Assembly (NCBI GenBank): GCA_963662895.1
Contig: OY759981.1
Span: 2,790,001 to 2,854,000 of the forward strand
Direction of reading: 5' to 3'
DNA: 64,000 nucleotides
DNA from: GWE2-42-39 sp963662895
GTDB taxonomy: Bacteria; Bacteroidota; Bacteroidia; Bacteroidales; Prolixibacteraceae
Shown one piece after another: positions 36,717-46,124 of the stretch (position 1 is its first letter; each line of letters starts with the position of its first letter). Both the position numbers and the translations under genes were made by a program. The notes beneath the pieces are model-generated. The model ran no database searches, was not told where the DNA came from, and was given only the letters and a program-made list of their open reading frames with translations.

Positions 36717-36949
36717 ATCCTTTCAGTTTATGGAAAACAAAAGGGATCGTAATTACCTTCTGTTTTTCAGGTTAATAACTCAGAAAGCTATGCTCGTGAT
36801 AGTCATCCATTATTGTTCCTTTGAATTTTGCGCTGCAAAGGTAGATTAATTCTTCATTGAAAGAACAGGTATGCTGAAAAAAAATCTCAAAACATTTTAG
36901 TTTAGTCTTTATCTTCTATTTTTAAGATTTCAATTTAAAATCTCGAAAA

Positions 36950-37135
36950 ATGATCAATCATATTTCTGATAAAGTCCGGTTAAGCAATGGCGTTGAAAAG
37001 CCCTGGCTGGGGCTGGGGGTTCACAGATCGGAAGAAGGCCCTGAAGTTGAAAATGCGGTTCTGGCTGCACTCGAAACAGGTTACAGAACTACCGCCTTGG
37101 CGATGACCCGAATGACCTGGAAAGTCCTTTTTTGA
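36950..37135 (+). pseudogene. Remnant: N-terminus of an aldo/keto reductase
   Basis: About 50 residues (SDKVRLSNGVEKPWLGLGVH, then GPEVENAVLAALETGYRTT) match the beginning of aldo/keto reductases of the diketogluconate-reductase group, where DTAxxYxNE with the catalytic Tyr should follow. Instead the frame degenerates (LAMTRMTWKVLF) and stops after 61 codons; normal length is about 280. The rest of the gene is absent before the GH92 gene at 37287, so it is a truncated relic. Confidence 0.75.
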
Positions 37136-37286
37136 AATATGGGGAACCATAAACGGATCATATCCCTGCATATCTTTCGGGTAATGCAAAAAAGATTTGC
37201 TATTTTTATGCACTGAAATTATTTTAAAAATTGAATAATTGGTTCAACAATTATCTAAATAGTCAATTAACCCTGAAATCTGATCC

Positions 37287-39584
37287 ATGAAAAGACTTTT
37301 CTGCTTATTCTCAATTATTGCGTTGGTTACTGCATGTCACAAGACTCCGGAGCCTTCCTCTGTATTTTCCGGTTATTCCGAATTTGTCAATCCGCTTATG
37401 GGGACGGATTCTGATTTTAGTTTGTCGAACGGGAATACCTATCCGGCTATTGCCCTTCCGTGGGGAATGAATTTCTGGACCCCGCAAACGGGAAAAATGG
37501 GAGACGGATGGGGGTATACGTACGATTCATATAAAATACGTGGTATCAAACAAACACACCAGCCCAGCCCGTGGATCAACGATTATGCCGCTTTTTCGCT
37601 GATGGCCGTTACCGGTGAGCTAAAATTCAAAGAAGACGAGCGCGCTTCGTGGTTTTCGCACAAGGCAGAAACAGCTAAACCATACTATTACAGCGTGTAC
37701 CTGGCCGATTACGATACCCACATCGAAGTTGCCCCGACTGAACGGGCAGCCATTTTCCGCTTTACGTTTCCTGAAAATGAAAATTCGTATATCCTGCTCG
37801 ATGGTTTTTTCAAAGGTTCGATGGTGAAAATTATTCCTGAAGAGAAAAAAATCATTGGATACTGCCGTAACAACAGCGGCGGTGTCCCCGAAAATTTCCA
37901 TAACTATTTTGTTGCCGAGTTCGACAAACCTTTTGAAGTTACCCATACCTGGGATGGCGACAAGCTCAATGAAAAACAGAAGGAAGCCGAAGGCGAACAT
38001 GTGGGGGCAGTCGTTGGCTTCAGAACAAAGAAAGGGGAACAGGTACATGTGAAAGTAGCTTCATCATTCATTTCTCCTGAACAGGCAAAACTGAACCTCG
38101 ACCGGGAAATCGGCAAACAGACATTTGCAGAGGTTGAAAACAACGGGCAAAAAATATGGGAGAACGAACTGTCTCGCATAAAAGTTGAAGGTGGAACTTC
38201 AGACCAGATAGAAACCTTTTATTCGTGTTTGTACCGGGTATTGTTATTCCCCCGTAAATTTTACGAGATGGATGGCAATAACCAGATCGTCCATTACAGC
38301 CCGTACAACGGCAAAGTACTGCCCGGCTACCTGTTTACTGACAATGGTTTCTGGGATACTTTCCGCGCTGTATTCCCGTTTTTTACACTGATGTACCCGG
38401 AACTGAACAGTCACATCATGGCTGGTCTGGTAAATACTTACAAGGAAAGTGGCTGGTTACCCGAATGGGCAAGTCCGGGCCACCGTAATTGCATGATTGG
38501 ATCGAACTCTGCCTCGTTAATTGCCGATTCGTACCTGAAAGGCATTCGCGGATACGATATGGAAACCCTTTATAAAGCCATTCTGAAAAACACCGGTGCT
38601 GTTCATCCGTCCATTCATTCGGTTGGCCGTTTAGGTTTCAACTACTACAACAAACTTGGTTATATTCCTTATAATGCAGGAATTAAAGAAAATACCGCAC
38701 GTACGCTCGAATATGCTTACGACGATTATTGCATCTGGCAGTTAGCCCAGGCGTTGAAACGCCCGCAAAAGGAAATTGATTTGTTTGCCAAACGTTCGCA
38801 AAACTACCGGAATGTATTCGACCCTGAGGTAAAGCTTATGCGCGGGAAAAACGAAGATGGCACGTTCCAATCGCCTTTCAGCCCGTATAAATGGGGAGAT
38901 GCTTTTACCGAAGGAAATAGCTGGCATTATACCTGGAGTGTTTTCCACGACATCGCCGGCCTTTCAGGATTGATGGGAGGTAATGATGTTTTTGCATCCA
39001 TGCTCGACTCAGTGTTTGTGGTACCCCCTGTCTTTGATTGCTCATACTATGGTTTTCCGATTCACGAAATCCGCGAGATGCAGATCGCCGGGATGGGCAA
39101 TTATGCGCACGGTAACCAGCCCATTCAACATATGATCTACCTGTACAATTTTGCAGGTCAACCGTGGAAAGCACAACAACATGTCCGTGATGTGTTAAAC
39201 AAATTATATGCCCCTGCGCCCGACGGTTATTGTGGCGATGAGGACAACGGGCAAACATCGGCCTGGTACGTTTTCAGTGCTATGGGATTTTACCCGGTTT
39301 GCCCGGGCAGCGACCAGTATGTCTTTGGCGCACCGCTCTTCAGAAAGATAACACTGAACCTCGGGAATGGCAATCAATTCGTGATTGATGCAAAAAATAA
39401 CACGGCAAAAAACAGGTATGTTGATGACATAAAACTAAACGGGGAAGAATGGGATAAGAACTTTATCTTACATTCAGCCATTCAATCGGGGGGTAAACTG
39501 GAATTTAACATGCTGGACAAGCCGAATAAAACACGGGGTACCGATGAAAGCGCATTCCCGTATTCCATGTCAACCCATCATTGA
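37287..39584 (+). CDS. GH92 family alpha-mannosidase, lipoprotein
   Basis: 765 residues. Lipobox LVTAC (Cys about residue 17) indicates envelope anchoring. N-terminal beta-sandwich with the GH92 start VNPLMGTDSDFSLSNGNTYP and the following SPWINDYAAFS. The (alpha/alpha)6 catalytic domain contains LFTDNGFWDTFRAVFPFF, EWASPGHRNCMIGSNSASLI, IAGMGNYAHGNQPIQHMIYL and CGDEDNGQTSAWYVFSAMGF, the signature carrying Ca2+-binding and catalytic acids. GH92 enzymes are Ca2+-dependent exo-mannosidases that trim alpha-1,2/1,3-mannose from N-glycans or mannans. It stands alone, with a broken reductase gene upstream, and not in a PUL. Confidence 0.94.
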   Translation: MKRLFCLFSIIALVTACHKTPEPSSVFSGYSEFVNPLMGTDSDFSLSNGNTYPAIALPWGMNFWTPQTGKMGDGWGYTYDSYKIRGIKQTHQPSPWINDYAAFSLMAVTGELKFKEDERASWFSHKAETAKPYYYSVYLADYDTHIEVAPTERAAIFRFTFPENENSYILLDGFFKGSMVKIIPEEKKIIGYCRNNSGGVPENFHNYFVAEFDKPFEVTHTWDGDKLNEKQKEAEGEHVGAVVGFRTKKGEQVHVKVASSFISPEQAKLNLDREIGKQTFAEVENNGQKIWENELSRIKVEGGTSDQIETFYSCLYRVLLFPRKFYEMDGNNQIVHYSPYNGKVLPGYLFTDNGFWDTFRAVFPFFTLMYPELNSHIMAGLVNTYKESGWLPEWASPGHRNCMIGSNSASLIADSYLKGIRGYDMETLYKAILKNTGAVHPSIHSVGRLGFNYYNKLGYIPYNAGIKENTARTLEYAYDDYCIWQLAQALKRPQKEIDLFAKRSQNYRNVFDPEVKLMRGKNEDGTFQSPFSPYKWGDAFTEGNSWHYTWSVFHDIAGLSGLMGGNDVFASMLDSVFVVPPVFDCSYYGFPIHEIREMQIAGMGNYAHGNQPIQHMIYLYNFAGQPWKAQQHVRDVLNKLYAPAPDGYCGDEDNGQTSAWYVFSAMGFYPVCPGSDQYVFGAPLFRKITLNLGNGNQFVIDAKNNTAKNRYVDDIKLNGEEWDKNFILHSAIQSGGKLEFNMLDKPNKTRGTDESAFPYSMSTHH

Positions 39585-40291
39585 TAAGGATATTTTTAAG
39601 GTTTTATAATGTCATCTCCGGACTTGACCGGCAATGGGTATGATGAACCCTGTGTTTTTAGGATTTAACATATATTATAATTCCTTATTGTTATCAAGAT
39701 TGATTCCAGGGGAAGGTTATGTTTCTGTAATTACAATTTTGATCACTTCCGGGAATATATGTCAGATATATTCCCTTTATTCAACCCGAAGCAATCTGTT
39801 ACAGATTTTGCAGTTTTCAAGGACAACAATGATTTGAAAATTAATAACTAAATGGTATAATATACTTTTCAAAATCCACCCCAATATACCGTGCCTGCAG
39901 GAGGAACAAAAGATTATTGTTTTGTACTTGTCGTATGCGGGCTAATCACAGCCCTGTTTCTGTTAATACCCGCAAATACAACGACTTTTATTTTTTATCT
40001 TACATAAAAAATAATGTTTGAGAGCCACTATAATCTTGTTGATAGTTGTGATTATGCTTTTGATACCTCCGTATCCCCATTTGCTCAATGCTTATTTCCC
40101 GTGCTATAACCAAACACTAAGTTTGGTCAACATTAATTAACAGAGATATGCTTTAGTGGTTAGTTGATGGTGACCAGAACCTCAAAACAGTAAACATATT
40201 ATAGTTTTCGCCTGAGGGAAAAAAGAGAAGGAACGGAGGGGATGAATGATTCAAAGTGATAGTTGAAAGTTGCTTTGAGCAAAAAGACACC
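39585..40291. other. Intergenic region between GH92 and the PorP/PorE pair
   Basis: About 700 bases without a convincing gene. Short open frames are present but lack family similarity or a start context. It holds one strong hairpin (39751-39775). The remainder is AT-rich and presumably includes the promoter of the porP-like gene, which I cannot pinpoint. Confidence 0.5.
39751..39775. terminator. Perfect 10-bp hairpin, possible terminator
   Basis: GGGAATATAT and ATATATTCCC form a perfect stem around the 5-base loop GTCAG, followed by TTTATT on the plus strand. It lies 167 bases after the GH92 stop, so it may end that transcript, although the T-run is short. Confidence 0.45.
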
Positions 40292-41242
40292 ATGGTAACG
40301 GGAGTAAAAAATAGAAACATATACTATGCGGTATTTGTTTTGGTAACGTTCCTAATATCAGCCAAAACTTATGCACAGCAGGAAACCATGTACACGCAGT
40401 TCATGAGTAATGTGTTATCTATAAATCCCGCCTACGCTGGTTCCAAAGATATGCTTAGTATGACAGCCGTTTCCCGTAATCAGTGGGTTGGGATTGAAGG
40501 AGCCCCGGAAACCCAGACTTTTTCGATTCACTCTCCCTTTACCAAATATCACATGGGGCTTGGCTTATCTTTTATGAAAGATAAAGTTGGTCCGGTCTCT
40601 CAATCAGGGGCCAGTATTGATTATTCTTATACCATTGATTTCAATCGGCGCCGTTATCTTGCTTTTGGCCTGAAGGGCGGAGTAAATTTTTATTCGGCAG
40701 GATTATCTGATCTGAAACTCATTGACGAAGAAGATGTTGTATTCCAGTCTGATATAGTCCGGCGTTTTCTTCCCAATGTAGGAGTTGGTGTTTATTATTA
40801 TACCGATCGTTTCTATGCCGGGCTGTCAGTTCCAAAACTCATTGAAAATGTGATTAATACACATGAAGGTTATTCAAGCGAATATGTAAACCGTGAAGAG
40901 TTACATTTGTTTTTTATGTCCGGTTATGTCTTTGATATAAACCGTATCCTGAAATTCAAACCTCACTTCATGGTAAAATTTGTTCAGGATGCCCCAATCT
41001 CTGTTGATCTTTCTGCCCAGTTTTTGATTTACGATCACCTGTGGTTAGGTGCTATGTACCGCCTTGGCGATTCATTTGGAGCCCTGGTGCAGTTTCAGAT
41101 TTCCACCCAACTGAAGGTGGGATATTCATATGACCTGTCAACTAATGACCTGGGCTCATTCAATAGCGGTACTCATGAAATCATGATTAGTTATGACTTT
41201 AACTTTGGAAGAGGAAGAGTTAAGTCTCCAAGGTATTTCTAA
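40292..41242 (+). CDS. PorP/SprF family type IX secretion system membrane protein
   Basis: 316 residues from the ATG at 40292; a GTG at 40256 is in frame but precedes the signal peptide awkwardly. The signal peptide ends near residue 30 (TYAQQ), followed by the hallmark ETMYTQFMSNVLSINPAYAG (YxQYxxNxxxxNPAYAG), then an outer-membrane barrel finishing HEIMISYDFNFGRGRVK. It pairs with the PorE-like OmpA gene 11 bases downstream. Such PorP-OmpA pairs work with the T9SS translocon in cargo export or attachment. The clearly canonical motif contrasts with the diverged copy at 22398. Confidence 0.92.
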   Translation: MVTGVKNRNIYYAVFVLVTFLISAKTYAQQETMYTQFMSNVLSINPAYAGSKDMLSMTAVSRNQWVGIEGAPETQTFSIHSPFTKYHMGLGLSFMKDKVGPVSQSGASIDYSYTIDFNRRRYLAFGLKGGVNFYSAGLSDLKLIDEEDVVFQSDIVRRFLPNVGVGVYYYTDRFYAGLSVPKLIENVINTHEGYSSEYVNREELHLFFMSGYVFDINRILKFKPHFMVKFVQDAPISVDLSAQFLIYDHLWLGAMYRLGDSFGALVQFQISTQLKVGYSYDLSTNDLGSFNSGTHEIMISYDFNFGRGRVKSPRYF

Positions 41243-41253
41243 AATGGATAAAA

Positions 41254-43287
41254 ATGAGTTTGACCAAGATATATAAAAAAGGAATTGTGTTACTGATGCT
41301 ACTAATGCTGCTTGTATCGGCAAGGGCACAAAAAATGGCAATACGTTTGGCCGACAGTAATTTCAGGGATTTCAATTACATCACTGCTATTGAATATTAC
41401 GAGTATGCTTACGAACGCGACAGTTCTGATAATTATGTGATACGAAGGCTTGCTGAAGCCAATAACAATATTGGTAAAAGCGAAGAAGTTGAAACGTGGC
41501 TGCGGATATTGGTAAGAAGAGGAACTGCTGAAGCCGAAGACTTGTATCAATATGCCCAGGCATTAAAAAGTAACGGGAAATATGCTGAAGCAGAAAAATA
41601 TATGCGTCAATATTCTGATCTTCACCCTGATGATGCCCGGATTCAAATGGAGGTTTCTATGCTGGAATACATTCAGTTCCTGATGCGGGATTCTTCCAAA
41701 TACATTATACGGGATATATCCACAAATACCAAAGGTTCTGATATGGGACCAGCCTATTATAAAAATGAGCTGGTATTCTCGTCTACCTCTTTAAATAATA
41801 AAAGGAACAAACGTACCTATGGATGGAATGAACTACCTTATCTTGATCTGTATGTTGCTCAAATATCTCCTAACGGCGATCTAATGACCCCAAAACCGTT
41901 TGCACCAAAACTCAAAACAAACTTTCATGATGGTCCGTTGACTTATGACGAAAAAAACGACCGGATATTCTTTACACGTAACAACTTTCTGAAAGGGCGC
42001 ACACGAAAAAGTAAAGAAGGGACTGTGAACCTGAAAATCAATTTTGCAAAGAACGGGGATGATGGTTGGGAATACGATGGCAGCTTCCGTTTTAACAGCG
42101 ATGAATATTCGGTTGGCCATCCGTCTGTTGATACCACCGGCAATGTCCTGTATTTTGCAAGCGACATGCCCGGCGGCTATGGTGGTTCCGATATTTATTT
42201 TTCGGGGTATTCCCAGGGCAGGTGGAGTACTCCGTCTAACCTCGGGCCAAAAGTAAATACAGAAGGCAACGAATTTTTTCCCTTTATCAGCAACGAAGGG
42301 GTACTATACTTCGCATCCAATGGTCATGGAGGTATGGGGGGCCTGGATATCTTCTTTTCTGTTCCTGATGAAAACGGGATATTTAGTACTGTCGAAAATA
42401 TGGGATACCCGGTAAACAGTTCGAAAGATGATTTTGCGCTGGTACTCGATAAAACCGGGATACAGGGATATTTTACTTCAAACCGGCCCTCAGGGAAAGG
42501 CGATGACGATATTTATTATCTGAGGATTACCCGCGTTCCGGTAATTCTTCGTGGAATAGTACGTGACAGCATTACTGAAGAACCGTTAGAAAATACGAAA
42601 ATCGCATTGATCAGAAATACCGGTGATACCATTTATTCTTCCTTGTCGAGATCAAATGGAACATTCGAATTTGAACTAAACAGAGGGCAAAACTATTCTG
42701 TTTTTGCTCATAAACCGGAGTATTCCAATGATGAAAAAACAGTATCAACGATCGGCCTTCGTCCCAAACAGGAAATATTTATCGAAATGTACCTGAAACA
42801 TCAGGAACAACCTCAGGTTATTGCAGAAGAAACCCTTGATTATCTGGAACCTCTGAAGATGGAGGAAGAAAACGGGGAACCTATTCAAATCCTGGAATTG
42901 GAGTATATCAATTACGATCTGGATAAATGGGATATACGACCTGATGCCGCCGGAATCCTTGATAGTCTGGTGGCTGTCATGCTGGATTATCCCGATCTGG
43001 AAATACGCCTTGAGTCACATACCGATTCACGGGGAGGTGACGAGTATAACCTGATTCTTTCAAAGAAGCGTGCGCGCTCGGCATTTGAATATCTGGTTGA
43101 TAGAGGAGTTGATCCGGACCGGATTCAATACGAAGGATATGGTGAAACAAGATTGCTTAACAGATGTGCCAATGGCGTTGAATGTGCGGAAGAAGAACAT
43201 GAAGTAAACAGGCGGACTATTGTTAAAGTAATCCGAAAAGGAGAAGTAAAAAACCGCAGAGGACAGAGGGGAATATTCTACTTCTAG
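41254..43287 (+). CDS. PorE-like OmpA family protein (TPR, PD40 propeller, CpcA-like, OmpA domains)
   Basis: 677 residues. Signal peptide 1-25 (SARAQ). TPR-like helices at about 28-130 (AIEYYEYAYERDSSDNYVI). A beta-propeller of PD40/WD40-like strands at about 150-420 (VLYFASDMPGGYGGSDIYFS, LYFASNGHGGMGGLDIFFS, GYFTSNRPSGKGDDDIYYL). A carboxypeptidase-regulatory-like domain at about 428-505. An OmpA peptidoglycan-binding domain at about 545-665 (INYDLDKWDIRPDA, RLESHTDSRGGDEYNLILS). This is the domain order of PorE of Porphyromonas gingivalis, which ties the T9SS to the peptidoglycan. It is co-transcribed with the PorP-like gene. Confidence 0.9.
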   Translation: MSLTKIYKKGIVLLMLLMLLVSARAQKMAIRLADSNFRDFNYITAIEYYEYAYERDSSDNYVIRRLAEANNNIGKSEEVETWLRILVRRGTAEAEDLYQYAQALKSNGKYAEAEKYMRQYSDLHPDDARIQMEVSMLEYIQFLMRDSSKYIIRDISTNTKGSDMGPAYYKNELVFSSTSLNNKRNKRTYGWNELPYLDLYVAQISPNGDLMTPKPFAPKLKTNFHDGPLTYDEKNDRIFFTRNNFLKGRTRKSKEGTVNLKINFAKNGDDGWEYDGSFRFNSDEYSVGHPSVDTTGNVLYFASDMPGGYGGSDIYFSGYSQGRWSTPSNLGPKVNTEGNEFFPFISNEGVLYFASNGHGGMGGLDIFFSVPDENGIFSTVENMGYPVNSSKDDFALVLDKTGIQGYFTSNRPSGKGDDDIYYLRITRVPVILRGIVRDSITEEPLENTKIALIRNTGDTIYSSLSRSNGTFEFELNRGQNYSVFAHKPEYSNDEKTVSTIGLRPKQEIFIEMYLKHQEQPQVIAEETLDYLEPLKMEEENGEPIQILELEYINYDLDKWDIRPDAAGILDSLVAVMLDYPDLEIRLESHTDSRGGDEYNLILSKKRARSAFEYLVDRGVDPDRIQYEGYGETRLLNRCANGVECAEEEHEVNRRTIVKVIRKGEVKNRRGQRGIFYF

Positions 43288-43333
43288 CTTTTGCTGAAAA
43301 ATACTCCCGTTACGATTGTGTCAATTGTAACAT

Positions 43334-43366
43334 GGTGCTCCCGGCAGTGGCCGGGGCACCTTTCTA
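43334..43366 (+). terminator. Rho-independent terminator after the PorE-like gene
   Basis: GGTGC-T-CCCGGC pairs with GCCGGG-GCACC (one bulged T, 4-base loop), followed by TTTCT. It lies 47 bases after the stop. Confidence 0.7.
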
Positions 43367-43445
43367 ATTCTTACGATATAATGATAAAAATATTTCCGAT
43401 CCTATTCCGTCAGTCGGAACCCGGAGAGATTTAAATTTTGCGGCT

Positions 43446-43488
43446 CCGTCAGACGTACATCTGACGGCAATGCAGATGTACGTCTGAC
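43446..43488. repeat. Nested inverted repeat (REP-like element)
   Basis: GTCAGACGTACATCTG at 43448-43463 and CAGATGTACGTCTGAC at 43473-43488 are perfect 16-bp reverse complements separated by 9 bases. The left arm is itself inside a second palindrome, CCGTCAGA/TCTGACGG with a 6-base loop (43446-43467). The element lies in the 355-base gap between the convergent PorE-like and pgeF genes and has no T-run, so it is not a simple terminator. A REP/BIME-type or MITE-like element, or a protein-binding site, is possible. Confidence 0.7.
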
Positions 43489-43642
43489 AGCGACGCAAAT
43501 GTCTTTTCTGTATGAGGTTTTTCAAAAAGTTTCCATTCTTCCCTCCCTTCGGGACTTTGAGCAAGCAGTGAGATATAAAGAGTAGGGGAACCGGGGCCCC
43601 TTATTAAATGTCAGACTCTTTTTGCGTATTTCTATTTTGTAA

Positions 43643-44416
43643 TCAGTTCATCATCAAACAACTGACTATTCTTCCGGTATCGGCACCTTCACGGCGGGCT
43701 GAGAAAAATAATTGATCAAGTTCGTATGTGCACATGCCCATTAGTTCAATATTCCCGGGGGTAATGCCGCTTTCGGCAAGCAATGTGTGATTGGCCTCCC
43801 ATAAATCAAAAAATGCTTTACCATCGCGTACCGAAGGGCTTAATAATGCTTTATAATTGGGAAATTCTTCAATAACCTGACTGATTACATCTTTTCCGAC
43901 TTCGTAAGCATATTTATAGATGGAAGGGCCAATCCCCGCTTTTATATCCTCAGCCTGGCACCCGAATTCACGAACCATCTTTTCAACGGTTTTTATAGCT
44001 AGTTTGTCCACGGTTCCACGCCAGCCTGCATGAACTGCGCTAATAACTTTCTGTACCGGATCGAATAACAAAATCGGAACGCAATCTGCAGTTTGAACAG
44101 CAAGGCATACCCCGTTTATATTTGTGATCAAAGCATCTTTCCCTTCCAAATCCTCAAAGGTGGTTGAGCCGGTTACCACGGTAATTGCATCAGAATGTGT
44201 CTGGTCCGGAAAATATAATTGATCAGTTGAAACCTCCAGTGCTTTGGCCAGTTCCTTCCGATATTCCTTCCAGGGGTAAATATTCGATTGGGAAAACCGG
44301 GGTTTTTTCCCTGATTTCCAGCCGTCTTTGGTGGTAATGCAATGTTTTACATGTTGTTCTTTCCTGAAAATATCAAATTGTAAAACCGATAAACTTCCAA
44401 AATTTGTTTTTTGCAT
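43643..44416 (-). CDS. pgeF: Peptidoglycan editing factor PgeF (multicopper-oxidase-fold amidase family, YfiH/DUF152)
   Basis: 257 residues. Family hallmarks are CLAVQTADCVPILLFDP, the block AVHAGWRGTVDKLA with the zinc-binding His, and GIGPSIYKYAYEVG; CTYE near the end carries another conserved Cys. In E. coli PgeF removes misincorporated L-Ser from UDP-MurNAc-peptides. Other members act as laccase-like or purine-nucleoside enzymes, so the exact activity cannot be read from sequence. It is a single gene on the minus strand. Confidence 0.92.
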   Translation of the reverse strand: MQKTNFGSLSVLQFDIFRKEQHVKHCITTKDGWKSGKKPRFSQSNIYPWKEYRKELAKALEVSTDQLYFPDQTHSDAITVVTGSTTFEDLEGKDALITNINGVCLAVQTADCVPILLFDPVQKVISAVHAGWRGTVDKLAIKTVEKMVREFGCQAEDIKAGIGPSIYKYAYEVGKDVISQVIEEFPNYKALLSPSVRDGKAFFDLWEANHTLLAESGITPGNIELMGMCTYELDQLFFSARREGADTGRIVSCLMMN

Positions 44417-44647
44417 GAATATATTTTTTTACAAAATACCGGGTCATTATGCCTAAAACAATGACTTTTCTCTTGAAAAAATCAGCTTTCCAACAGCTTG
44501 TTCTTCTTTTTTTTGTCCATAATTTTTATAAATGCCTTAAGCAAATGTGTTTGAACTGAAACGCGACAATCTTAGTTATAGAACAAACCTGTTTGATCCG
44601 TAATTTTCTGAAACAGATAGTATGTGAAACACTCAGCGAAGTATAAT

Positions 44648-46018
44648 TTACATCGTCTGTTTTGCAAAATATTTATAAAACAACGAAATGGTTTTTATCC
44701 CGTTAAAAAATTGTTCGAGCGGGAAATTTTCATTTGGCGAATGAATGGCATTCGATTCCAGACCGAAACCCATCAAAACCGTTTTTATCCCAAGCACTTC
44801 TTCGAAGGTTGAAACGATCGGGATGCTTCCACCGCTCCTGAACGGAACCGGGCGTTTCCCATACACGTCCAGGAATGCTTTCTCTGCAGCCTGGTAAGCC
44901 GGTAGATCAATCGGGCAAACATAGCCCTGTCCGCCGTGCAGCGGAGTAATTTCAACTTTCACCGATTTCGGGGCAATATTTTCGAAGTATTCTTTAAAAA
45001 GCTGTCCTATTCTCAGGTGATCCTGGTTGGGAACCAGACGGCACGAAATTTTTGCATAGGCTTTTGATGGCAAAACAGTCTTGGCGCCTTCGCCCGTATA
45101 CCCGCCCCAGATACCGCAAACGTCAAAACTTGGACGGATGCCGGTACGTTCCATCGTCGTGTAACCCTTTTCCCCTGCCAGTTCTTCCACATTTATAGCT
45201 TCTTTATACTTTTCAGTACTGAAAGGTGCACTAGCCAGCAATTTACGTTCTTCTGACGATACCTCCAAAACATCATCATAAAAACCGGGGATGGTAATAT
45301 GCCCGTCCTCATCAACCATTTTGGCAATCATTTTGGACAATTCGTTAATCGGGTTAGCAACAGCCCCGCCAAACAAACCGGAATGCAGGTCTTTATCCGG
45401 ACCAGTCACTTCTACCTGCCAGTAGGCTAAACCGCGTAACCCCGTAGTGATAGACGGTATATCCCGGGCGATCATTGAAGTGTCGGAAACAAGGATAATA
45501 TCGGCTTTCAGCATTTCTTTGTTGTCTGAACACCACTTTCCCAGGTTGGGGGACCCAATTTCTTCTTCTCCTTCTATCATAAACTTCACATTGCAGGGCA
45601 GGTTATTCGTTTTTACCATGTATTCGAAAGCTTTTGCATGCATAAACCCTTGTCCTTTGTCATCGTCGGCACCCCGGGCCCAGATTTTTCCATCGCGGAT
45701 CTCAGGTTCAAAAGGAGGACTTGTCCATAAATTAACCGGGTCTACAGGCATTACATCCATATGCCCGTAAACCAAAACCGTCGGGAATGAAGGATCTGAA
45801 AATTTTTCTCCATAGGTAACCGGGTTACCTGCTGTTTCATAAACTTCGGCACGGTCGGCACCGGCATCGAGCAGGATTTTTTTCCAGTATTTGGCTGCTT
45901 TATACATATCCGGTTTATGGCTGGCAATCGAGCTGATTGACGGGATACGGATCAATCCGAAAAGTTCATCTAAAAACCGGTCTTTGTTTTCTTCAATGTA
46001 TTTTTCAATATTCATCAT
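44648..46018 (-). CDS. M20 family dipeptidase
   Basis: 456 residues. Metal-site motifs in order: VYGHMDVMPVDP (His-x-Asp), ARGADDDKGQG (bridging Asp), MIEGEEEIGS (catalytic Glu-Glu) and a late His in SNAIHSPNENF. The lid/dimerisation domain lies at about 190-350 (GLRGLAYWQVEVTGPDKDLH with the conserved His). It is similar in layout to carnosinase/PepV-like cytosolic di-zinc dipeptidases of about 450 aa. No signal peptide, so peptide turnover in the cytoplasm. It stands alone between pgeF and the LacI gene. Confidence 0.94.
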   Translation of the reverse strand: MMNIEKYIEENKDRFLDELFGLIRIPSISSIASHKPDMYKAAKYWKKILLDAGADRAEVYETAGNPVTYGEKFSDPSFPTVLVYGHMDVMPVDPVNLWTSPPFEPEIRDGKIWARGADDDKGQGFMHAKAFEYMVKTNNLPCNVKFMIEGEEEIGSPNLGKWCSDNKEMLKADIILVSDTSMIARDIPSITTGLRGLAYWQVEVTGPDKDLHSGLFGGAVANPINELSKMIAKMVDEDGHITIPGFYDDVLEVSSEERKLLASAPFSTEKYKEAINVEELAGEKGYTTMERTGIRPSFDVCGIWGGYTGEGAKTVLPSKAYAKISCRLVPNQDHLRIGQLFKEYFENIAPKSVKVEITPLHGGQGYVCPIDLPAYQAAEKAFLDVYGKRPVPFRSGGSIPIVSTFEEVLGIKTVLMGFGLESNAIHSPNENFPLEQFFNGIKTISLFYKYFAKQTM

Positions 46019-46124
46019 GGGTTGTAGTTTTTGTTTGAACTATAAAAATAAGGGTTTCAAATTAATTCTGCCTCAACAGACCCCTGTTTTCATGTATAAA
46101 ACTTCATTAATTTTAACGGAAATT

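Noticed and set aside
39634..39837. 67-codon plus-strand frame after GH92
   Set aside because: No signal peptide, no family, and it spans the hairpin at 39751; probably chance.
40256..40291. GTG start 12 codons upstream for the PorP/SprF gene
   Set aside because: It places charged residues (ESCFEQKD) before the signal peptide; the ATG at 40292 gives a normal leader.
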